NCBI RefSeq assembly: GCF_000619945.1
Contig: NZ_JHVC01000041.1
Coordinates: forward strand, 1-12,658
Length of the DNA stretch: 12,658 bases
Source: Clostridium lundense DSM 17049
GTDB taxonomy: Bacteria; Bacillota; Clostridia; Clostridiales; Clostridiaceae
Direction of reading: 5' to 3'
Below the pieces are notes generated by a model. The model had not been told where the DNA came from. It worked only from the letters and a program-made list of their open reading frames with translations, and ran no database searches. Position numbers and translations under genes: made by a program. Shown here piece by piece: positions 6,317 to 12,658 of this stretch. Within the stretch, counting starts at the first letter, position 1. Every line of letters starts with the position of its first letter.

Positions 6317-9300
6317 AATTTCTATTTTTTCTACTATATTTAATTTAATTTCGTTATACATGGACTTATTATTATACATATCTGCTAATGCTGCAAAAGC
6401 AGTTTCTGTACATTTAAAATCATCAAAAATTTCATTCTCAGGAGTATTTGGTAAGTGTTCACTATATTCAAATCCACCATTATCCATTTGACGTTCTATT
6501 AATACATCCACCATAGTTTTTCCATTTTTAATCCAGCTTAATGGATCTATGTCATTTGCTATTAATGCTTGAATAACTGTTCCTATTGCAAATGGATTAT
6601 TAACATATCCTGCATGATCAAATCCTGCATCAGCATTTTGATTATCTTTTATATAATCTAAAGATAATTTTATAGTTTCTTTAACACTAGCTATATTTTT
6701 ATGCTTAGATAAAGCTGTAATTGCTATTGCTTTTGTCTCAACTTCTGTATAAAGTCCGTCTATTCCATGATTTCCATCTTTAATCATAGAAACTAATCTG
6801 TTTATAGCTTTTTCAACATTATAATCCGCATTAGCCATATCAAGTGCTATTATTGAAAGAGCCAAAGTAACTATTTTATCTTTATCTGCTGAATTATTTA
6901 CTATAAATTCTCCATTTTCATTTTGGGAATCTACCAATAGTTTTATATAATTTTTGTTATTATAGCATTCAGGATTTTTTCCAGCTGCTATTATTTCCAT
7001 TATATTTTTAGCATAATGAATTGCACAATCTTTTGTATACAATCTTAAATTGGAATCTATCTTTTTCAAATCTAAATTTAAATCATCACTTATATGACGT
7101 AATGCTAAAGCTGACATATAATCATAAGAATTATGTTTATCATAATAAACTTTAAGTTTATCTAAAGCCTTTCCTATTTTAGAGTGATAATCTTCATTTT
7201 TAGTTACTGTAACATTTATAGTTGTAAATACCTTTGTATCATTTAATAATTTTACAATTATATCTGTCTTTCCATCTTTTATTGCCTTAAGTTTTCCATT
7301 TTCAACTGAACATATATTTTTATCAGAACTTTCCCATACAAATTCAGCATTTTCTACCTTAATACCATTAGAATCAAAAGCTTCTGCTATAAGTAATCTT
7401 TCTTCTCCTTGTATTAAACTAATTTGGCTTTCACCTTTTATTTTTATAATAGAAGGTCTTACTACTTTTTTATATCTTAATTCATTATACATAGATTTAT
7501 TTTTACTTAAATCTACAAGTGCTGCAAAAGCAGCTGATGTATCAATATCACTAGCCATTCCTGACTTACTATTACCTTTAAATCTGTTTCCTTCCTTGCA
7601 AGATAAAACAGCATCTAACATAGTTATTTTATTTCCTTTTTCATCTTTTTTAGTCCATTCATCTGAAAGAGGATTTTCTCCTAATACTATTAATGCTTGA
7701 ATTAAGTTAGCAGTTATATGACAACTTTCTTCTTCTGACCAAGAAGTTTTTTGCTTTATAAATCCATTATTTGTTTGTAATTCTTTTAAATATTTTTTTA
7801 TTCCATTGATTTTCTCTGTGACGCCCTCTACATCTTTATGATTTGCAATTGCTGTCAATACTGCTATAGTATAATCTACATTTACACTATATTCATAAGT
7901 ATCAGCCCACTCATCATATTCTTGACTTCCAAAAGAATACTTTCCATCACCCTCATCATGAGCTTTAGAAATCAAAGCTTTTATAGCTTTTTCTGAATCA
8001 TACTCAGCCTGTGCCATATCAAGTGCAATAATAGCTTTTGCAACATATTCACAGGAACTATCCTCATAAAATTTATTTTTATCATTTAAAATTAAATTAA
8101 CATAATCTTTGTCTTTATAATTTCTAGGATTCTCTCCCATTGCTATTATACTCATAAGATTTCTAGCAGTATTGTGTAGATTACTATTACCATAAATGTT
8201 GGCTTTAGAAGCTATTTTGCTTGCATCAACTCCAGAAGATCTTAATGCCATAGCAGTTATATAGTCATATACTTTACCAAAAGATCCATTAAATCCCTTA
8301 TAGTATTCTTTAACATCATTTATAGCTTTATCTATTTTTGTATTTTCTGTATTTGTATCTTCACCTGTTAATTCTTCCCATGTTGGTGTTTTACCTTCCA
8401 TACTACTCATTGAGTAATACCATATAACTTTGTCTCCTGCTTTAACAGAAACTTTTCCTGCCATTTCATTTGGTACAACTCCATTTACACTATACATCCA
8501 ACCATTTAATCCTGCGTTCTGATGTCCATATATTGAAGTAACCATATCACCTATCATTTCGAAAAGTGTTGTTTTTGCTTGTAATGCCCCAAGAGCTGTA
8601 AAACCTTTATTATGCTTTTTGTCACTTATTGTAACTTCCTCAGACTTACCAAATGGCACATACTTACCATTTTCAGGCATAGCAATACATACCTTTACCT
8701 TACAAGTTTTTTCTTCTGGTTCATTGACTCCGTCATCTATACCTTTAACCTTTACTCCATCTACTATATATTTACCATATCCAGCATCTCTTAATTCCAC
8801 TAATGTATATAATGCTTTCCATGTAGCTTCCACCCAGCCTTTGTTATTTACACTTTCACCCTTCATTCCATCAAAAGAATTATTGTCTTTCCATAATGTA
8901 AATAAGGCGTCTACTGGATTCTTACCTGATGGTTTTGTCCATTTTTTTGATGTTGGATTTTCTCCTACTGAGATTATTCCACGAAGAATTTCTGAATGAT
9001 ATCCTGTTACAAAAGTTTTATCATAGAATCCACCATCATCTTTTTGTATTCCTTGTAAATATGTTAAAGCTTTTCCTATAGCTTCATTTACACCTTTTAT
9101 ATCTTTGTGTTTGCTTAAAGCTGTTAGTGCATATCCTGTATTTATTGGAATAGAAGAGTTTCCTCTTTCTTTAAAACCTCCATCTTCACATTGTGCTGCT
9201 AAAATATTTTTTACTGCCTTTTCTACATCATAATTAACTTTTTTATCTTTAAACTTTTCATTATATTTATCTAATGCTATAACTGCTTGTAAGTCTGTTT

Positions 9301-11014
9301 GTCTAAAATAACTGTTATTTTGATCTACTGTTTCTGATATTTCATTTATTAAATGTCTATCTAAGTGATCATTAGCATCTTTATCTAGATCTATAAGTAT
9401 TAAGCTTTGATGAACTTTGCTTCCTAAGTAACTCCAATTCTTATCATATTTAGTTTCATACTTTTCTACAAAATACCAAGGCTTTTTCTTTAAGTCTGCT
9501 TCAGCTTTATACATAGCGGAGTATTCATAATTAACTAATTGAGATTGATTAGTTATAAAATGTTCTGTGTTATAGTAATCTATTACTCCATTTATTATTG
9601 TAGTTATTTCACTACCATCTTTTTTTGTTTCTTCAGGCTTTTCAGGTTTTTCTTGCTCACTTGAACCATTAACAATATTAACTATTTCTTCATAAGAAGG
9701 AACTTTTCCATCCATTCCATTTTTGCTATAATACCAAACGATTTTATCTCCATCTTTAATTTCTGTTTCATTTACAAAAGTATCTGGTACTTTTCCATTT
9801 AATGAATACATCCATCCATTCATGCCTTCATTTTTTATTTCAAAAATAGATGTAACCATAGTACCTTTAGCTTCATATTGATCTGTTGCTGCCTGCAATG
9901 CTCCTAAAACTGTAAGTCCTGACTGTTTCTTACTACTTATGGCAATTTCACTAGGTTTAAATTTTATATCATACTTTTTATCTGATTTAGGATAAACTAT
10001 AGTTATATTAGCTTTACAAGTTTTTTCAGGTTCTTCTTTGATTATATTATCAAATTTTGAACCTTTTATTTGATAATCTCCATAACCTGCTTCTTTAAGA
10101 GATACTAATGCATCTAATACCTTAGGTATTGAATAATAATCTTTTGAACCATAAGAACTTACAAATCCTTTACCATTCCATAAAGTAAATAACGCATCTA
10201 TAGAAGTTTTATCATTCTTAGTCCATTTATCTGATGTTAAATCTTCCCCTGCTAAAACAAGATAAGCAACAGATTCAGCATTAATTTTAGTATTAAAGCT
10301 TTTACTATTTAAAATTCCTCCATCATCTCTTTGACTTTTATGAAGATAATCTAAAGCCTTAGTTATGCAGTCATTAACGCCTTCTATATCCTTGTGCTTA
10401 TTTAATGCAACTATTGATGCTGCGGTATTTTGAGGCACATTATTTATTGAACCATCTTCTTTTTGAGCCCCTATTAAATTTTTAATTGCATTTTCTACAT
10501 TATAGTTTACTTTTTTATCTGAAAATTTTTCATTATATCTATCTAATAGAATTAAAGCTTTAACTTCATTTATACCCATACCTTTAGGTGAAGTTACCTT
10601 GCTTATTTCTTCAGTTATATCACTAATTAAATTTACATCTTTATATGTTGTTGGATCTTCATTCAAATCCATTAATGCTAGTGCTTGATTTACTTTTGAC
10701 CCTAAATATTTTAACCCTGTTGTTGATGTATCCTTATTTACTTTCCATCCCTTTTCTTTTATATTTGCTCCTGCTTTATACATAGAGGCATATGCTTCTC
10801 CATCTAATGTACCACTTTTACCACTATAATAATCTTTATTCATACAATCAACTACTGCTTTTATAGCATCATTTACTGTTACAGCAGCCTGTACATTACT
10901 CTCCTCCTGAGCATAAACCATATTAGGATTAAATAAATTAAAATTAAATAATGTAGACAAAATCATAGCAAATGCCATGAAAAAAGATATTATTCTTTTT
11001 CTTTTAATATTCAT
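6017..11014 (-). CDS. Secreted transcobalamin-like protein with two barrel-DUF4430 modules and two further barrels
   Basis: 1665 residues. ATG at 11014 follows GGAGG (11030-11026) with a rather long 11-nt gap. The signal peptide (MNIKRKR, a hydrophobic core, VYAQ) ends near residue 35 and resembles that of the downstream paralogue. Domains: alpha/alpha barrel 1 (about 43-310); DUF4430 (332-430, NGWMYSLNG and IVWYYS); a Glu/Pro/Lys linker (about 450-468); barrel 2 (470-745); DUF4430 (769-868, NGWMYSVNG and VIWYYS); barrel 3 (893-1178); a Big_2-type Ig domain (1190-1271); barrel 4 (1277-1556); a C-terminal Ig-like domain (1565-1665). Barrels 1 and 2 form their own subfamily (LGSKVxQxLxLxDL), and each runs straight into a DUF4430 domain through an AGYG-containing joint. 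This is the alpha-then-beta order of transcobalamin and intrinsic factor, where corrinoid sits between the two. A corrinoid-binding role is inferred. No wall anchor, thioester or cyclase motif is seen. No riboswitch lies directly upstream, so the gene may be read from the 11123 gene or from an unseen promoter. Confidence 0.93.
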   Translation of the reverse strand: MNIKRKRIISFFMAFAMILSTLFNFNLFNPNMVYAQEESNVQAAVTVNDAIKAVVDCMNKDYYSGKSGTLDGEAYASMYKAGANIKEKGWKVNKDTSTTGLKYLGSKVNQALALMDLNEDPTTYKDVNLISDITEEISKVTSPKGMGINEVKALILLDRYNEKFSDKKVNYNVENAIKNLIGAQKEDGSINNVPQNTAASIVALNKHKDIEGVNDCITKALDYLHKSQRDDGGILNSKSFNTKINAESVAYLVLAGEDLTSDKWTKNDKTSIDALFTLWNGKGFVSSYGSKDYYSIPKVLDALVSLKEAGYGDYQIKGSKFDNIIKEEPEKTCKANITIVYPKSDKKYDIKFKPSEIAISSKKQSGLTVLGALQAATDQYEAKGTMVTSIFEIKNEGMNGWMYSLNGKVPDTFVNETEIKDGDKIVWYYSKNGMDGKVPSYEEIVNIVNGSSEQEKPEKPEETKKDGSEITTIINGVIDYYNTEHFITNQSQLVNYEYSAMYKAEADLKKKPWYFVEKYETKYDKNWSYLGSKVHQSLILIDLDKDANDHLDRHLINEISETVDQNNSYFRQTDLQAVIALDKYNEKFKDKKVNYDVEKAVKNILAAQCEDGGFKERGNSSIPINTGYALTALSKHKDIKGVNEAIGKALTYLQGIQKDDGGFYDKTFVTGYHSEILRGIISVGENPTSKKWTKPSGKNPVDALFTLWKDNNSFDGMKGESVNNKGWVEATWKALYTLVELRDAGYGKYIVDGVKVKGIDDGVNEPEEKTCKVKVCIAMPENGKYVPFGKSEEVTISDKKHNKGFTALGALQAKTTLFEMIGDMVTSIYGHQNAGLNGWMYSVNGVVPNEMAGKVSVKAGDKVIWYYSMSSMEGKTPTWEELTGEDTNTENTKIDKAINDVKEYYKGFNGSFGKVYDYITAMALRSSGVDASKIASKANIYGNSNLHNTARNLMSIIAMGENPRNYKDKDYVNLILNDKNKFYEDSSCEYVAKAIIALDMAQAEYDSEKAIKALISKAHDEGDGKYSFGSQEYDEWADTYEYSVNVDYTIAVLTAIANHKDVEGVTEKINGIKKYLKELQTNNGFIKQKTSWSEEESCHITANLIQALIVLGENPLSDEWTKKDEKGNKITMLDAVLSCKEGNRFKGNSKSGMASDIDTSAAFAALVDLSKNKSMYNELRYKKVVRPSIIKIKGESQISLIQGEERLLIAEAFDSNGIKVENAEFVWESSDKNICSVENGKLKAIKDGKTDIIVKLLNDTKVFTTINVTVTKNEDYHSKIGKALDKLKVYYDKHNSYDYMSALALRHISDDLNLDLKKIDSNLRLYTKDCAIHYAKNIMEIIAAGKNPECYNNKNYIKLLVDSQNENGEFIVNNSADKDKIVTLALSIIALDMANADYNVEKAINRLVSMIKDGNHGIDGLYTEVETKAIAITALSKHKNIASVKETIKLSLDYIKDNQNADAGFDHAGYVNNPFAIGTVIQALIANDIDPLSWIKNGKTMVDVLIERQMDNGGFEYSEHLPNTPENEIFDDFKCTETAFAALADMYNNKSMYNEIKLNIVEKIEIKNLTDVKEFRVGNDAKITVQAINNTKEAKNTALIVGLFNKDGKLANYVAAKQSIESGKTVELNGIIKLPKEGEYTIKAFVWNGLEDMIPLSNVIEIPVK

Positions 11015-11061
11015 AAACTATATTTCCTCCATAGTATTTTCTTGTTATTATCTTTTATATT

Positions 11062-11100
11062 TAATTTATAAAAAGTCTAAATTAAACTTTTTATAAATTA
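11062..11100. repeat. 15-bp perfect inverted repeat between two genes
   Basis: TAATTTATAAAAAGT (11062-11076) and its exact reverse complement (11086-11100) flank a 9-nt loop, in the 108-nt gap between the stop at 11123 and the start at 11014. No U-run follows the second arm on the minus strand, so it is a poor intrinsic terminator. It could be a weak terminator, an mRNA-processing or stability hairpin, or a protein-binding operator. I see no convincing sigma-70 promoter in the gap. Confidence 0.55.
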
Positions 11101-11122
11101 CTTTATCCAATGACTATTAAAA

Positions 11123-12658
11123 TCACTTAATTTCAAATTCTACCTTAACCTTTTCACCATTTTCAAATTTATAAAAACCATGATATTTTCCATTTTCTAA
11201 TACTGTATTAAACTGTGTCTCTCCATTTTTCAAAACATCTTGTCCAATATATACTAATGAATCATTTGAATTATATACTGTTAAAGTAACTTCTACATCT
11301 TCTTTATTTTTAATTTTTATTTGAACTTTGTCACCATTTTTATTTACTTCAAATTTGTTATCTGAAGGTTGTTCAGGTTTTGTGTTTCCACCACTACTTC
11401 CTCCTGAACTACTGCCTCTCCCTGAGCTGCTGCTTATACTTTTATCTATTTTTACATTGTTATTTCCTTTTTCTACTTTATTTACAGTAGCTCCACTTTC
11501 AATTTTTATATCGCATTTGCTATTAGCTGATATTTTTTCTACTTTAGAACCATTTTCTATATTTATTTTTGCTTCTTTACTTATTTTTACTTCAGCAAAA
11601 TCACCATTAAAGTCTACATTTGTTTTACCATTAACATGGACTGTTTTATCAAATTTTCCTTTAAGTACTACTTTATTTTTATCTGCATCTTCTTTACTCT
11701 CAATTAATACATTACCAAAGTTACCTTTAATATTATCTAATATTGTATTGCTCTTTACAGTAGTATTATTTATACTGCTATTTTCCTTTAACTCAACTCT
11801 CACATTTCTTTTACTATCAACTATTAAATTTTCAGCTTTAGAGTTAAATAAATGAATACTATTTTCTGCCCCTGACTTTACTACTATAGTGTTAGCAGTT
11901 ACATTTTTAATATCTGTTGATCCTTTTTCACCAGGATCTACTGTAATTACTCCATTAACCTTTAAATTTTGTAAGGTTACCTTATTCCCCTTTATTAACA
12001 AATCTCCATTTATAACTTTTTCAGTTTTTTCTTCTCCAAAAACTGAATTATCTTTATTAATTTCTGTTACTTCTACTTTAGCTTCCAATTTATCCAATAT
12101 ACTTGATGGAACTACACTCTCCCCACCTACAGCAGTTATATTGCTTGAAGAAATTATATTGTTATTTACAAAATCTTTTAATTCTGATTTTATATCATTA
12201 TTAGTTAATATTATTGGTGCTGCCTTTTGTGCTGCTAGTGCTGAACATGAAAGGGCATCTGCAAATTCATTTCCTTTTGGACCTGCTCCCTTTACCACGT
12301 AAACATTGTCAAAATTTATATCACTCTTAAATCCTTGTAATACATTTTTATTTGTTTCAAATCTATCTTGTCCACTTATTCTCTCTAAGTTACTTATTCC
12401 TTTTACAGCATTATCTGAAACAACACCTTTTCCACCTATAAGAAATACTTTTTTACCATTAACTTTACTAATATATTGTTTTACTGATCCTTTTAATTCA
12501 TTTTTATCTGTAAATACTATTGGTGCTCCTTTTTTAGCTGCAATTGCTGCAACTGAAAGGCTGTCTGCATATCCATTTGCTGATGTTACAAAAATTTCAT
12601 TTACACTTCCTAGTTGTTCTGCAATTTTAAGTGAAGTTTCATATCTTGTAGCTCCATA
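11123..12658 (-). CDS. CWB2-repeat wall protein with beta-helix-like stalk and Ig-like end (5' end missing)
   Basis: The frame is open to the window edge, so only the last 511 residues are seen. An internal GTG at 12298 is not the start: the CWB2 pattern continues upstream of it without a break. Visible residues about 1-92 and 93-193 are two CWB2 (PF04122) repeats (ATRYETSLKIAEQL, GYADSLS, APIVFT, VFLIGG; then RISGQDRFET, EFADALS, APIILT, ITAVGG). Such repeats usually come in threes, so one is probably outside. Residues about 215-405 are short hydrophobic-alternating rungs with many Asn, Lys and Val, which looks like a parallel beta-helix. A Ser/Gly linker (about 408-425) and a Lys/Pro/Glu stretch follow, then a C-terminal Ig-like beta domain (about 435-511). 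The protein should sit non-covalently on wall polymer and present the stalk outside. It lies 108 nt upstream of the 11014 gene and may be co-transcribed with it. Its own control region is not in the window. Confidence 0.9.
   Translation of the reverse strand, partial: YGATRYETSLKIAEQLGSVNEIFVTSANGYADSLSVAAIAAKKGAPIVFTDKNELKGSVKQYISKVNGKKVFLIGGKGVVSDNAVKGISNLERISGQDRFETNKNVLQGFKSDINFDNVYVVKGAGPKGNEFADALSCSALAAQKAAPIILTNNDIKSELKDFVNNNIISSSNITAVGGESVVPSSILDKLEAKVEVTEINKDNSVFGEEKTEKVINGDLLIKGNKVTLQNLKVNGVITVDPGEKGSTDIKNVTANTIVVKSGAENSIHLFNSKAENLIVDSKRNVRVELKENSSINNTTVKSNTILDNIKGNFGNVLIESKEDADKNKVVLKGKFDKTVHVNGKTNVDFNGDFAEVKISKEAKINIENGSKVEKISANSKCDIKIESGATVNKVEKGNNNVKIDKSISSSSGRGSSSGGSSGGNTKPEQPSDNKFEVNKNGDKVQIKIKNKEDVEVTLTVYNSNDSLVYIGQDVLKNGETQFNTVLENGKYHGFYKFENGEKVKVEFEIK

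Noticed and set aside
8612..8999. Two overlapping plus-strand frames within the 1665-residue gene
   Set aside because: They are antisense to the second DUF4430 domain and the end of barrel 2, with no start signals.
1115..11014. Terpene cyclase, squalene-hopene cyclase or alpha-macroglobulin-type function for the barrel proteins
   Set aside because: The repeats share the fold type, but the cyclase acid motif is not conserved (an acidic run occurs in one barrel only), no thioester GCGEQ motif exists, and the proteins are secreted with Ig-like and DUF4430 domains.
11123..12298. Taking GTG at 12298 as the start of a 391-residue protein
   Set aside because: It falls within a CWB2 repeat, there is no signal peptide, and the frame continues upstream with more CWB2 sequence to the window edge.
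11328..12302. Plus-strand frames rich in Leu, Ser and Pro opposite the CWB2 gene
   Set aside because: They are reverse-complement shadows of the Ser/Gly linker, beta-helix and CWB2 coding.
1..12658. tRNA, rRNA, CRISPR, prophage or transposase sequences
   Set aside because: None seen on either strand. The repeats present are protein-domain or leader duplications.

Overview
This AT-rich window looks chromosomal and comes from a low-GC Firmicute, most likely a Clostridium-type organism. The signs are very low GC, strong GGAGG ribosome-binding sites, U-tailed terminators, tandem cell-wall-binding type 2 (CWB2) repeats, and giant secreted proteins built from repeated modules. All genes lie on the minus strand, so transcription runs from high to low coordinates.

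Layout in transcription order: (1) 12658-11123 is the 3' part of a CWB2 surface protein with a beta-helix-like stalk and an Ig-like end. (2) 11122-11015 is a short gap holding a 15-bp inverted repeat. (3) 11014-6017 encodes a 1665-residue secreted protein with four alpha/alpha-barrel domains, two DUF4430 domains, a Big_2-type Ig domain and a C-terminal Ig-like domain. It is followed by a perfect 21-bp-stem terminator. (4) 5892-5500 is a promoter, a cobalamin riboswitch and a terminator that together lead into (5). (5) 5449-1115 encodes a 1444-residue paralogue with one N-terminal DUF4430 domain, a small beta domain, four alpha/alpha barrels and the same C-terminal domain, again followed by a terminator. 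(6) 811-421 is a second, nearly identical promoter, cobalamin riboswitch and terminator leading into (7). (7) 336-1 is the start of a CWB2-repeat cell-wall protein.

The main reading is a cell-surface corrinoid capture locus. An alpha/alpha barrel followed by a DUF4430-type beta domain is the architecture of animal transcobalamin and intrinsic factor. Here two such pairs sit in tandem in one clostridial secreted protein. Its neighbouring paralogue, and a wall-anchored CWB2 protein, are each placed directly behind a B12 riboswitch with a transcription terminator. The genes would therefore be switched on when cobalamin is scarce. The large proteins carry no wall anchor of their own, so the CWB2 proteins are plausible partners. 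The riboswitches, promoters and domain architecture can be read from the sequence and known families. Corrinoid binding itself, and the partnership, are inference.

The locus has grown by tandem duplication. The leader (421-811 and 5500-5892) and the terminator plus C-terminal domain (1060-1414 and 5958-6316) recur about 5 kb apart and are much more alike than the rest of the two large genes.
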